From Gemmatimonadaceae bacterium (GTDB taxonomy: Bacteria > Gemmatimonadota > Gemmatimonadetes > Gemmatimonadales > Gemmatimonadaceae): a DNA stretch of 64,000 nucleotides. The notes beneath the pieces were generated by a model. The model did no database searches. It was given only the letters and a program-made list of their open reading frames with translations, and was not told where the DNA came from. Shown piece by piece: positions 7,770 to 16,366 of the stretch. The stretch lies in assembly GCA_020851035.1 (NCBI GenBank), contig JADZDM010000033.1, positions 1 to 64,000 of the forward strand, written 5' to 3'. The translations under genes were made by a program, and so were the position numbers. Position 1 is the stretch's first letter. Every line of letters starts with the position of its first letter.

Positions 7770-9968
7770 TCACGGCGGGCTCAGGATCGCGGCGCGCAGC
7801 CGCCCCGCCGTGGCATCGATCTCGCGATAGGCCAGGACGAGCGGCAGCGTGTTCCCCTCGGACGCCGTGAGCGCCGGCGCGGCGAGGCCGCTGTCGATCG
7901 TCTCGTGCGTCCACGATTCGCCCGGCAGCATGGTGGCGTGCCGGATGAGCCCCGCAGTGTTGTCGCCGTAGGCCACCGAGAGCCTGCCGTTCCAGATGCA
8001 GGCGCGTGGGCCGATGACGTTGTTGCGCGTGGCGCCGCGCCGGCCGCCGGCACCATCGAGCACACCGAAGCGCCAGGCCTCGAGCGAGTGGTCGCCGAGC
8101 GGGCGTTTCGCCCACCGGATGTTCGCATTCGTCATGTCCCCGTAGAACAGATGCACGGCGCCGTCGAAGATGACGGCGCTCGGGAATGAGCCGACGCGGG
8201 CCGAGGTGGGTCCCGTGCCGGGAGGCAGCCCCACGCGCGTGCCGCCGCCGTCGATCACGCCGAAGTCACTCGGCACCGTCGCACCCGGACGCATGAGGCA
8301 GCGGCGCAGCGCGCCGTTCGTCCGGTCGTAGTAGTACGCCTCGATCGTGCCATCCGGCAGCACGAGTGCGGCGACCTGCGGCTCGATGACCGTGAGCAGC
8401 TGGCCGTCCGGCCCGTCCACGTGCCCGTCGGCGGGCTGGTGCACCCAGCCCGTGGTCGGGGTGAACCGCGCATGGCGCAGGTTGTCGCGCAGCGACTGGT
8501 CGGTCGAGCCCGCGGTGCCCGTCTCGAGGTAGAACGCATGCAACTCGTCCACACCGCCCACGAAGCGGGTGACGATGGCGCTCGCGGCACCGCAGACGCG
8601 CGTGCCGTCACCATCGATCACCACCATGGACCCCGTCGGCGCGGCAAGTGACGACACCGGCAGGCTGCGGTGCAACAGTCGCCCGTCGCAGTAGAGCACG
8701 TGGATCAGCGGCCCGGCGCGACAGGCGGAGACCTGGAACGAGATGGGTGTCAGTGGCGCGCGCCGCCCGGCGCTGGCGTCGAGCGTCACGCTGGTGCTGT
8801 TGGGCGCGTTGCCGACGAGCGTCATCACCAGCCCCGTGTCCGACGACGTGAACACCGCCGCGCCGGTGCCCGGGAGCGGCACGCTCGTGACGCCCCACGG
8901 CGCGCTGCTGCCGGTCATCACCGGCGTGCCGATCACGCCCGCCTGCCAGAATGCGCGCCGGCTGCTGCGTGAGCCCACGTTCACCACCTCGGCCCCGCGG
9001 ATGAGGGCCACGCGCACCATCAGTTCGCTGCCGTTCCCGAATGCCGCGAGTCCGGCAGAGTATCCGTGGGTGATGGCGAAGCGCTGCACGGCACGCATCA
9101 CGATCCCGACCGCGTCCGGATTGGCCAGGTCGCCGGGGGTGAGGGTGGGCGCGCGACCGGTGTCGGAAGGGTGGCACGGGATCTGGTCCACCGGCACCAG
9201 CGCGACCCGTACATTTGGATTCGCGGTGCCCGCGATCGGGCGGCGCAGCTTGACGATCGCCATCTGCTTCCGCCGCAGCGGGCCCGGCCCCACGCTGATC
9301 AGGCAGGTCGGAAACGCACCCCAGTAGACGTCGGTCCACACCGCGCCCGGCGCGAGTTCCGGTGCATTGACATGCAGGCTGGCGGTGGGGTCGAGTGTGA
9401 GCCAGCCAGCGCGCGAGAAGAGGAGCGGCAGCGTGTCCGTCTCCACCGCCTGCAACTCGGCGGGCGAATTGCCGAATGGCACCAGCACCACCTCGGCCGC
9501 GGACCGGCGCAGCACCACGAGCTGGCGGATCTGCTCGCCCGTTGCCGACACCGAGTCGTCGAAGGTGGGATAGGCGGCGACCGGCGGATCGTTCGGCACG
9601 TCCGGGACGAGGGCCGCCAGGCTGCGGTCGTTCGCGTCGGCGAAGCGCGCCTTCTCCACCTCGTTGGCGTAGACGCGGGTGTGGACTTCCGCGCCGTTGC
9701 CGGCGCCACCGGTGTCGACGACGATGCGTCCGTCGGCGGTGAGGATGAGCTGCTCGTCGGCACGGTGGATCGCGCCGGGGAACTCGATGTACGGCCCCCA
9801 GAAGGAGCCGACCTTGAGCTCCATCTTGAAGGTCGCATCCGGGTGGGTGACGGGGCCTGCCGCACCGGCGGCGATCTCCCCCTGCGCGACGCCGAGTCCG
9901 TAGACCGTCTCGCCGCGGTTGAAGGTGCGCCAGAAGACGGCGGTGCTGCGCTGGTTCGTGATCCGCAT
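7770..9968 (-). CDS. Large protein with C-terminal beta-propeller-like repeats, unknown function
   Basis: This 732-residue protein has no recognisable signal peptide or membrane helix. The C-terminal third contains repeated blades such as VHLFYGDMTNANIRW, LSVAYGDNTAGLIRHA and IEAYYYDRTNGALRRCLM, which resemble six-bladed fucose-lectin propellers. The N-terminal 200 residues (WGPYIEFPGAIHRADEQLIL and following) and the middle are beta-rich and unfamiliar. Its stop lies 16 bp from that of the convergent SRPBCC gene. A carbohydrate-binding or structural role is possible. The lack of an export signal is odd for such a protein; a wrong start or non-classical export would explain it. Confidence 0.6.
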   Translation of the reverse strand: MRITNQRSTAVFWRTFNRGETVYGLGVAQGEIAAGAAGPVTHPDATFKMELKVGSFWGPYIEFPGAIHRADEQLILTADGRIVVDTGGAGNGAEVHTRVYANEVEKARFADANDRSLAALVPDVPNDPPVAAYPTFDDSVSATGEQIRQLVVLRRSAAEVVLVPFGNSPAELQAVETDTLPLLFSRAGWLTLDPTASLHVNAPELAPGAVWTDVYWGAFPTCLISVGPGPLRRKQMAIVKLRRPIAGTANPNVRVALVPVDQIPCHPSDTGRAPTLTPGDLANPDAVGIVMRAVQRFAITHGYSAGLAAFGNGSELMVRVALIRGAEVVNVGSRSSRRAFWQAGVIGTPVMTGSSAPWGVTSVPLPGTGAAVFTSSDTGLVMTLVGNAPNSTSVTLDASAGRRAPLTPISFQVSACRAGPLIHVLYCDGRLLHRSLPVSSLAAPTGSMVVIDGDGTRVCGAASAIVTRFVGGVDELHAFYLETGTAGSTDQSLRDNLRHARFTPTTGWVHQPADGHVDGPDGQLLTVIEPQVAALVLPDGTIEAYYYDRTNGALRRCLMRPGATVPSDFGVIDGGGTRVGLPPGTGPTSARVGSFPSAVIFDGAVHLFYGDMTNANIRWAKRPLGDHSLEAWRFGVLDGAGGRRGATRNNVIGPRACIWNGRLSVAYGDNTAGLIRHATMLPGESWTHETIDSGLAAPALTASEGNTLPLVLAYREIDATAGRLRAAILSPP

Positions 9969-10086
9969 CGGAGGAGCCCCGGGGGATGGGCGGTGCCAGC
10001 GTGAGGGGGAGGTGCATCGCCGGTACGTCCGAAGGACGTGGTCGGCATCTGGTATTTCTCACCGTCCGGCAGGCTCGACCGTCCGG

Positions 10087-10213
10087 TTCAAGCGGACGCG
10101 TTCAAGGCACGTTCAAGGGGACGGGGATCTTGAATTCAAGGGGACGGAGATCTTGAAACCCTCCCGGTTCAAGGGGACGGGGATCCCGAGTTCAAGGGGA
10201 CGGGGATCCTGAA
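10087..10213. repeat. Repeat cluster, 102-bp four-unit cassette plus degenerate copies
   Basis: Units occupy 10112-10134, 10135-10157, 10168-10190 and 10191-10213. The middle pair is split by the 10-bp spacer ACCCTCCCGG. Degenerate TTCAAG starts precede it at 10087 and about 10102. The layout is identical to the cluster at 12278-12379. Arms are TTCAAG with CTTGAA, CCCGAG or CCTGAA. It lies between two minus-strand genes. Confidence 0.88.
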
Positions 10214-10264
10214 ACCTCTCCGAATCCACGTCCCGTGTCGAACGAGTACCGGCGCTAGCGACGG

Positions 10265-11680
10265 CTACGGCTCCCACTTGTACACGTACATCATCGTGCA
10301 CATCACGAAGCGTCCCCCGGCGTGCACCGTGATGAATGCGTGGTCGGCGCCGGAGCCGCGAGACACCTTCCATACCGCCGGTCGGTCTTCCAGGCTCATC
10401 GCTTCGCGAGTGGGCAGCCCACGCGACACATCCACCGTCATCCACACGGCGCCGGTCACCGTGAGTGCCAGATCGGTGCCCGGGGTCAGTGTGCCGCCCG
10501 GTGCGGTCCAGGACCCACGTTCCGACGTGGGCTCCGGTTGGCGGGGATACAACACCTCCGCCGCGTATGATCCGTCGCTGAACGAGTGACTGCGCACGCG
10601 TCCCGGATCGAGCACCGAGTCGACGCGTTCCGTCCTGATCCGCACCCACCGGCCACCGGTGGCTGGCGCGGGCGCCGGTGCGGCGATGGTCGGTGCGCGC
10701 ACCGGCACCTCGGCCTCGTCCACCACCACCAGGCACCGACCCTCCGACGACTTGGCGCCGAGGCGGTCCACGGCCACCACCGTGAGTACCTCGCCGCGCG
10801 TGGCGGTGCGTCGCAGGGTCGCGCCGCTGCCGGGCAGGCGGGCACCGTCTGCGGCCCACTCATACGTGTAGAGGCGGGTTCGTCCCTTCTGTCGCGACGC
10901 ATTGAACGCCCCGCCGACCGTGGCCGCCGTGACCGTGAAGACCTCGCCCGGCTTCACCACGACGCGATACGGCGAGACGCTCGTCGTGAAGTCCACACGC
11001 ACGAGGATGCGGTCCAGCTCCGTCGTCCGCTGCGCGTGGGCGGCCGTCACCTCCGCCAGCGTCTTCCCGTCGGCGAACCGCATCGCGCCGAAGTGGTTCC
11101 CCGGCAGTTCGTACTCGCTCCGGTACCGCTCGAAGGCGCGCATCAGCTCACGCACACGCGTGGCCGCCTGCTCCCGCTCCCGCTCCGTGGTGGCGTTGCG
11201 CAGGATGTTCTCCTCGTGCGCGATGAAGTCCCGGTACGTGTCGAAGCCCACCCGCCACGCCTCGACCTCGCTGGGATGGCCTCCGCCGGCCAGGTTCTGC
11301 AGCCGCGACGCGCCCTGCGCGAAGTGCGACTGGCCGAGGTGCACCCGTTCGTGCAGGAGGGTCGCGGCCAGGTCCGCCAGGGCCCGGTGCCGCTGGGTGG
11401 CGTCGCGGGTCCGGGTCTGCTCGCCGAGTGCGGCGTTGACGAAGACGCGGTCCTGGCGGTCGATGCCGGTTTCCGACGACGGTGTGAAGTAGATCTTGCC
11501 CGCGCGGAACTGCCCGACGATCCAGGCGCTGTCACTCGTGCGACCGTAGCGTCCGAGCAGCGCGCCGACGGAGTCGATGGACTGCCGCTGTTCGAAGGTG
11601 GGTTCCTGGGCGCTGAGCAGCACCGGCAGTGCCAGCGCGATCAGCAGGTGTGTGCACCTGCCCGTGGTGAGTCGGGTCAT
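10265..11680 (-). CDS. Secreted protein with HExxH motif, putative zinc metallopeptidase
   Basis: This 471-residue protein has a signal peptide (LIALALPVLLSAQ). An HExxH motif (LLHERVHLGQSHF, near residue 110) is the usual zinc site of gluzincin or metzincin peptidases. A Glu-rich helix (AHEENILRNATTERERE) follows 40-60 residues later and may give the third ligand. The C-terminal half is beta-rich with an Ig-like segment (VVVKPGEVFTVTAATVGG) and a Pro/Ala linker. I cannot place it in a named family, and the catalytic role is inference from the motif alone. The ATG at 11680 is chosen because the signal peptide starts there; the longer open frame upstream is not protein-like. Confidence 0.65.
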   Translation of the reverse strand: MTRLTTGRCTHLLIALALPVLLSAQEPTFEQRQSIDSVGALLGRYGRTSDSAWIVGQFRAGKIYFTPSSETGIDRQDRVFVNAALGEQTRTRDATQRHRALADLAATLLHERVHLGQSHFAQGASRLQNLAGGGHPSEVEAWRVGFDTYRDFIAHEENILRNATTEREREQAATRVRELMRAFERYRSEYELPGNHFGAMRFADGKTLAEVTAAHAQRTTELDRILVRVDFTTSVSPYRVVVKPGEVFTVTAATVGGAFNASRQKGRTRLYTYEWAADGARLPGSGATLRRTATRGEVLTVVAVDRLGAKSSEGRCLVVVDEAEVPVRAPTIAAPAPAPATGGRWVRIRTERVDSVLDPGRVRSHSFSDGSYAAEVLYPRQPEPTSERGSWTAPGGTLTPGTDLALTVTGAVWMTVDVSRGLPTREAMSLEDRPAVWKVSRGSGADHAFITVHAGGRFVMCTMMYVYKWEP

Positions 11681-11780
11681 GGTTCGGACCTCCACGTCAC
11701 GCTGCATGGCTGCGTGACGCGAGCCTATCCGGGAGGAGACTCCATCTGCGTCGGTCTTTGCCGGACAGGCCGGCGTCGGC

Positions 11781-12137
11781 TCATCGCAGCCGGTGCGCGA
11801 GCAGCACGGCGAGGATGGCCGGCACGATCCAGATCGCCGCGTGGAAGAGCAGCGCGCCGTTGGTGTCGGCGCTGTTGAGGCGCGGGAGGGGTGCGAAGTA
11901 GCGCACGCGCAGCGTCGAGCCGGGCGCGACCTGCCGCGACGTGGAGCCCCGCCCGCGCCACTCCGCGCCCGCCGCGGTGAATCGCCACGTCGTGGCGAAC
12001 ACGCGGTTCCGGGCGCCCCGGCTGGCGACGACGTTCTCCACCACGGCGGTGGTGGGCGTGCCGGCGGCGAGGAGCAGCAGGGGCCGTGCACCGGCCAGGC
12101 AGGCGAGCAGCGCGAGGATCAGGACGATGCGCGACAT
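11781..12137 (-). CDS. Small membrane protein, DUF3592-like
   Basis: This protein of about 118 residues has an N-terminal hydrophobic segment (IVLILALLACLAGARPLLLLA) and a C-terminal one (LLFHAAIWIVPAILAVLLAHRL), enclosing a beta-rich extracytoplasmic domain with the segment PGSTLRVRYFAPLP. This arrangement resembles DUF3592 proteins, whose function is unknown. ATG 12137 is preferred to 12185. It lies 100 bp upstream of, and in line with, the HExxH protein gene. Confidence 0.6.
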   Translation of the reverse strand: MSRIVLILALLACLAGARPLLLLAAGTPTTAVVENVVASRGARNRVFATTWRFTAAGAEWRGRGSTSRQVAPGSTLRVRYFAPLPRLNSADTNGALLFHAAIWIVPAILAVLLAHRLR

Positions 12138-12277
12138 CCGTCCATGTGGCCTGACGACTGCTGTCCGTGTCGTGGGCATGACCACCTCGGGTGGGCCCGG
12201 TCAGATCCGGTCCTCGGGATGGATTCTACACCGGATGGGTCAGAGGGGGAGGGCGCTGCGGATCACGGGGAGAGCCT

Positions 12278-12379
12278 TTCAAGGGGACGGAGATCTCGAG
12301 TTCAAGGGGACGGAGATCTTGAAACTCTCCCGGTTCAAGGGGACGGAGATCTCGAGTTCAAGGGGACGGGGATCTTGAA
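12278..12379. repeat. Repeat cluster, 102-bp four-unit cassette
   Basis: Units occupy 12278-12300, 12301-12323, 12334-12356 and 12357-12379. The two pairs are split by the 10-bp spacer ACTCTCCCGG. Right arms alternate CTCGAG, CTTGAA, CTCGAG, CTTGAA. Length and spacing equal those of the cluster at 10112-10213; together they bracket the two genes between them. Confidence 0.9.
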
Positions 12380-12461
12380 CGCGTATTCATGGGGACGGGA
12401 ATCGTGCACACACCGACCGGCGCCCCCGCCACGACGGCGGCGCCGGACTCCGGGCGAACCC

Positions 12462-13055
12462 CTACACCGCGCGCTGCCGCAGCCGCCGCCGTCCGCCCAC
12501 CAGCGTCACCACCAGGCCGGCGCCGAGCAGGCCGACCGTCGCCGGCTCGGGCACGACGTCCGACACCGGGGTCACGAGCACCGAGATTCCGCCGGCGTTG
12601 TCGGGCAGGTAGTAGTCACGCAGCGTGAAATCGATGGTGGTGGTGGTCAGGAGCGTGAAGAAGTCGGTGAAGTCCTGCACCTCCGCCAGCGCCGCCACCT
12701 CCGCCTCGGACGAGCCGCGGCCCGCCTCGAAGTACTTGATGACGTTCCGCGTGTCGTCGTTCACGATCAGGAAGGCCCAGCCCCACCCGTTCGTGGTGGT
12801 GTTGTAGCTCCAGGCCCGGTGCAGCGCCCCCATCTGACCCCATGCGTTCGTGACGCGATAGGTGCCCGGCCCGAGGGTGAGTTGCTGCAGCGGCGATCCG
12901 AGCAGCGTGACGTGCTCGCCCGGTACCGGAGCGGGATTGCTGTTCCCCGCCGCGTTGGTGTAGCCGTACCGGCTGTCGATGTTCACGATCTGGGCCGGCG
13001 CCGTCGTGGCGAGCAGCAGGGTGGCGGTGGCGAGCAGGCTGAGACGGTGTCGCAT
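12462..13055 (-). CDS. PEP-CTERM sorting domain protein
   Basis: This 197-residue exported protein begins with a signal peptide (LLATATLLLATTAPAQ) and ends in a PEP-CTERM tail: VPEPATVGLLGAG, a hydrophobic stretch and the basic cluster GGRRRLRQR. Such tails are recognised by an exosortase, which cleaves the protein and anchors it at the envelope together with exopolysaccharide. The central beta-rich part has no family that I recognise. No exosortase gene is in the window. Start ATG 13055 is set by the signal peptide. Confidence 0.85.
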   Translation of the reverse strand: MRHRLSLLATATLLLATTAPAQIVNIDSRYGYTNAAGNSNPAPVPGEHVTLLGSPLQQLTLGPGTYRVTNAWGQMGALHRAWSYNTTTNGWGWAFLIVNDDTRNVIKYFEAGRGSSEAEVAALAEVQDFTDFFTLLTTTTIDFTLRDYYLPDNAGGISVLVTPVSDVVPEPATVGLLGAGLVVTLVGGRRRLRQRAV

Positions 13056-13366
13056 GACGGACGCTCCGAGTCGGGGAGGCGACGCGCACTGCCGGATGCA
13101 GGGCGTCACCCCCTGTGACGGAGAAGTGCGGCGGAACCGGAAATCCCCTGGCGGGCGCTGCCGTGCGATTCGCGCATGGCGGCGATGTCCCGCCGGAAAC
13201 CTGCGAGCCACGGCACTGCGCTGCCGCGCCGCCGCATGTCCGTACCGGTTGCCTCACGACGCCTGCACCGCGCCCGCCTCGCCGGTAGTATCAACGGCGA
13301 GCATCATCACCCGGTCGCGACCTCCGCGCCATCGCGCGCGACACGGAACCCTTCCTTCGCCGCACG
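13056..13366. other. Intergenic region between divergent genes, no gene seen
   Basis: This 311-bp gap lies between the PEP-CTERM gene (minus) and the TonB receptor gene (plus). I looked for a cobalamin or other riboswitch before the receptor and saw none. A Fur-type box was not evident. Confidence 0.45.
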
Positions 13367-15601
13367 ATGCGCACGTCTGTCCAGCCGAATGCCCGCTGCC
13401 GTTGCTTCGCCGCCGTGGCCTCCGTCTCCCTCCTCGCCGCACCGGCCCTCGCGCAGGCGGTGGGCGGGACCGTCCCTGACACCTCGACCCGCGCGACCGC
13501 GGACTCGACCGCGCGTGCCCGCGTGCCACTGGCCCAGGTGACCGTGATCGGCACCGTGCCCGGGGCGTTGCGCGGCATTCCCGGTGCGGCTGTGACCGTG
13601 CCGCTGGGCCAGCTGCAGGTGCTGGCGCCACTCAGCATCAAGGAAGCGATGCGTACGGTGCCCGGCGTGCACGTCGTGGACGAGGATGCGTTCGGCCTCA
13701 ACCTGAACATCGGTGTGCGCGGCCTGCCCCCGCGTCGCTCGTCGCGCGTCCTGCTGCTCGAGGACGGCATGCCGATCCACCTTGGTCCGTACGCCGACCC
13801 GAGCTCGCACTATCACCCGCCGGTCGATGCGCTCGAACGGGTGGAGGTCGTGAAGGGCTCGGCCCAGATCGCGTTCGGGCCACAGACCACCGGGGGCGTG
13901 ATCAACTTCGTCCGGCGTGCCCCGCCGGTGCGTCCCGAGGTGCGCCTCGCACTGCAGGGTGGCGCGCGCGACCTCGCCATGGGTCGCCTCAGCGCCGGCG
14001 GCACCTGGAACGGCGTCGGCCTGCTCGTGAGCGCGGCACGACGCGAGGGCGATGGCACGCGCGTGGGCCAGCACCACCGCGTGCAGGAGCTGTCGCTGCG
14101 TGGCACGATGCCCGTCCCCGGATCGCAGCAGCTCTCGCTCAGCGGCGGGCTCTATCGCGAAGCGTCGCGCTACGGCGAGGCGGGGCTGTCGCAGGAGGAA
14201 TTCGACGCCGATCCCTACCAGAATCCGCTGCCGAACGACGTCTTCGACCTCACGCGGCAGTCGCTGCAGCTGGTGCACGACGCGGCGTTGCCCGGTGCGG
14301 CGGCGCTGCGCACGCAGGTCTACGGCCAGCGCATCGTGCGCACGGCGTGGCGGCAGGGCAGCACCTCGGCCGACCGGTTCGGCACGGGGAGCTACGCCAC
14401 CACCTTTCGCTGCCAGGCCGGCGCCACGTCGGTGGACCAGTGCGGCAACACGGGACGCCCGCGCGAGTACGCCTTCGCCGGTATCGAGCCACGACTCACC
14501 CTGCCGCACGCCGTCGGTGGGTTTCCGGCGACGCTGGAGACCGGCGTCCGGTGGCACGAGGAGCGGATCGAGCGCCGCGAGATCAACGGCACCACGGCGA
14601 ACGCGCGCAGTGGGACACTCGTGCGTGACAACGGCATCGACCTCCGCGCGTTCTCCGCGTTTGCGCGCGAGCAGATCCGCGCCGGTCGGGTGACGCTGAC
14701 GCCGGGTGTGCGGATCGAGCAGGTGCGCGCCGTGAACCGCAACGAGATCGCGGACACCCGCAACGCCGACCGCTACACCGAGGTCCTGCCGGGTGTGGGT
14801 GCCTCGTGGAGCAGCACACCCTCCGCCACCGACGCACCGCTGACGATCATGGCGGGCCTGCACCGCGGCTTCGCGCCGCCGCGGCCTGCGGACATCCTCA
14901 ATCCCGTGCCGGGGCAGGGGATCGTGCAGGTGGATGCGGAGGTGTCATGGACATCGGAGTTCGGTGCACGCTGGCGCCCCACCGACGCCGTGCGGTTCGA
15001 CGCCACGGCCTTCCGCCTCGACTACGACAACCAGATCATCACCGGCTCGCTGGTCGGTTCGGCACAGCGGTTCGTGAACGGCGGTCGCACGCTGCACCAG
15101 GGCCTCGAAGTGGGCACCTCGGTGCTGCTCGACCGGCTGTGGTCGCGTCGCCGTGGCGCGGGCACGGTCACGGCCGACGTGGCCTGGACCTGGCTGCCGA
15201 CGGCGCGCTTCACCGACGATCGCACGAGCACGATCGATGCCACGCAGACGGTGCTCGGCCGTCGCCTGCCGTTCGCACCGAGGCACGTGGTCAACCTGGG
15301 AATCGGCGTCGAGTCCGGGTCGGGCGCCTCGGTGCGAATCAACGGTGACGTGGTCGCGTCGCAGTTCGCCGATGACCTGAACACGGTGCTGCCCTCGGCG
15401 CAGGGGCGGCGCGGCCGGCTGCCGGGATACGCCGTGTTCAATGCCAGCGCGCGCGTGCCCCTGCGCCCCATCGGGCGCGGCGCCGTCGCCAGCGTCTCGG
15501 TCAAGAACATCGCGAACCGCGTCTACATCACGGACCGCCAGGAGGGGATCATGACCGGGATGCCGCGACTGGTGAGCGCCGGGCTCGAGGTGGTGTACTG
15601 A
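13367..15601 (+). CDS. TonB-dependent receptor, FecA-like
   Basis: This 744-residue outer-membrane receptor has a signal peptide (VSLLAAPALAQA). The plug domain carries LSIKEAMRTVPGVHVVDED and then IGVRGLPPRRSSRVLLLEDG and VEVVKGSAQIAFGPQTTGGV, the pattern of the FecA (ferric dicitrate) group. A barrel of about 500 residues ends in the aromatic residue Tyr (SAGLEVVY), as outer-membrane barrels do. It probably imports a ferric chelate or other small ligand with TonB energy. There is no FecIR-type sigma/anti-sigma pair nearby and no N-terminal signalling domain, so it is likely not self-regulated in that way. A hairpin follows the stop. Confidence 0.92.
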   Translation: MRTSVQPNARCRCFAAVASVSLLAAPALAQAVGGTVPDTSTRATADSTARARVPLAQVTVIGTVPGALRGIPGAAVTVPLGQLQVLAPLSIKEAMRTVPGVHVVDEDAFGLNLNIGVRGLPPRRSSRVLLLEDGMPIHLGPYADPSSHYHPPVDALERVEVVKGSAQIAFGPQTTGGVINFVRRAPPVRPEVRLALQGGARDLAMGRLSAGGTWNGVGLLVSAARREGDGTRVGQHHRVQELSLRGTMPVPGSQQLSLSGGLYREASRYGEAGLSQEEFDADPYQNPLPNDVFDLTRQSLQLVHDAALPGAAALRTQVYGQRIVRTAWRQGSTSADRFGTGSYATTFRCQAGATSVDQCGNTGRPREYAFAGIEPRLTLPHAVGGFPATLETGVRWHEERIERREINGTTANARSGTLVRDNGIDLRAFSAFAREQIRAGRVTLTPGVRIEQVRAVNRNEIADTRNADRYTEVLPGVGASWSSTPSATDAPLTIMAGLHRGFAPPRPADILNPVPGQGIVQVDAEVSWTSEFGARWRPTDAVRFDATAFRLDYDNQIITGSLVGSAQRFVNGGRTLHQGLEVGTSVLLDRLWSRRRGAGTVTADVAWTWLPTARFTDDRTSTIDATQTVLGRRLPFAPRHVVNLGIGVESGSGASVRINGDVVASQFADDLNTVLPSAQGRRGRLPGYAVFNASARVPLRPIGRGAVASVSVKNIANRVYITDRQEGIMTGMPRLVSAGLEVVY

Positions 15602-15607
15602 GCGCCG

Positions 15608-15642
15608 GCGGCGGCTGGTGTGGTGTGGCCACCAGCCGTCGC
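15608..15642. terminator. Bidirectional hairpin between convergent genes
   Basis: A 13-bp inverted repeat with one mismatch (15608-15620 with 15630-15642, GCGGCGGCTGGTG against its complement) lies between the convergent TonB receptor stop and the end of the biosynthetic operon. It can serve both strands. Confidence 0.65.
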
Positions 15643-15649
15643 GGGTACC

Positions 15650-16366
15650 TCAACCCAGGCTGCGCATGGCGTAGAAGCGCTCGTGCGAGCTCGTCCCGGG
15701 CCGCTTGATCATCTGCCGGTAAGGCCGGCGGATCCGGTTCGTGTCGAGGCCGCGCCAGAACGCGTGGTCATGGAACGTGCCGGCACTCCCGGTCCGCATG
15801 CACTCGGCACGCTCACCGCTCCAGTGCCAGGCGCCGAGCCGGAGCCCGGCCTGGTCCGTGAAGTGCTGGCCCACGAAGCTGGTGTGCGACCAGGTGGGGT
15901 GCGCATCCTGGTATCGCAGCTCGACGATGGCACCGCCATCCGAGTCCGCGCGGGCGGTCAGCGCCACCTCATCGAACTCCAGTCGCAGGGATGGCTCGAG
16001 CATCACCGGCGCCGCGATGTGCTCGAGATCGGCCGCGACGAACGCCTCGGAGTTCGACCAGACGCTGTGGATCAGGAACGAGAATTTCGCATTGGGCATG
16101 GGGAGTGAGAGGTCCGGCGCCACGTGGATCACCGTGAACAGCTCGTCCATCGGTGCCACGCCCGAGGGCCGCGAGTTGTCCGTCATGCGCACCAGCCCCA
16201 CGCTCACCAGCCCCATGCCGGGCCGGACTTCGACCACGGCCAGCGCGGGTGGCGCCAGGCGCTCCAGTGCGTCGAGGTCGGCCTCGAACGTGAAGAAGCG
16301 CTGGTGCGTGATGCGCCAGTCCAGCACCAGCGCACCCCCGCCGAGGATCGTGTACGGTGCCGTCAC
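15650..16366 (-). CDS. Acetoacetate decarboxylase-like superfamily protein
   Basis: This 238-residue protein is the last gene of the biosynthetic operon. The start is a GTG whose last two bases form part of the TGA of the preceding gene (GTGA). The N-terminal region (FFTFEADLDALERLAPPALA) and the strand pattern after it (GLVSVGLVRMTDN, ELFTVIHVAP) resemble the acetoacetate decarboxylase fold. I could not locate the Schiff-base lysine with confidence, so it may be a hydratase, cyclase or aldol-type homologue. Position suggests that it acts on the keto product of the alpha-oxoamine synthase. Confidence 0.55.
   Translation of the reverse strand: MTAPYTILGGGALVLDWRITHQRFFTFEADLDALERLAPPALAVVEVRPGMGLVSVGLVRMTDNSRPSGVAPMDELFTVIHVAPDLSLPMPNAKFSFLIHSVWSNSEAFVAADLEHIAAPVMLEPSLRLEFDEVALTARADSDGGAIVELRYQDAHPTWSHTSFVGQHFTDQAGLRLGAWHWSGERAECMRTGSAGTFHDHAFWRGLDTNRIRRPYRQMIKRPGTSSHERFYAMRSLG

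Noticed and set aside
10113-10859. Minus-strand frame running through the repeat cluster
   Set aside because: It merges repeat sequence with a shadow of the HExxH protein gene and has no supportable start or domain.
13056-13366. Riboswitch before the TonB receptor gene
   Set aside because: No cobalamin-box or TPP-like conserved core was found, and the receptor looks FecA-like rather than BtuB-like.
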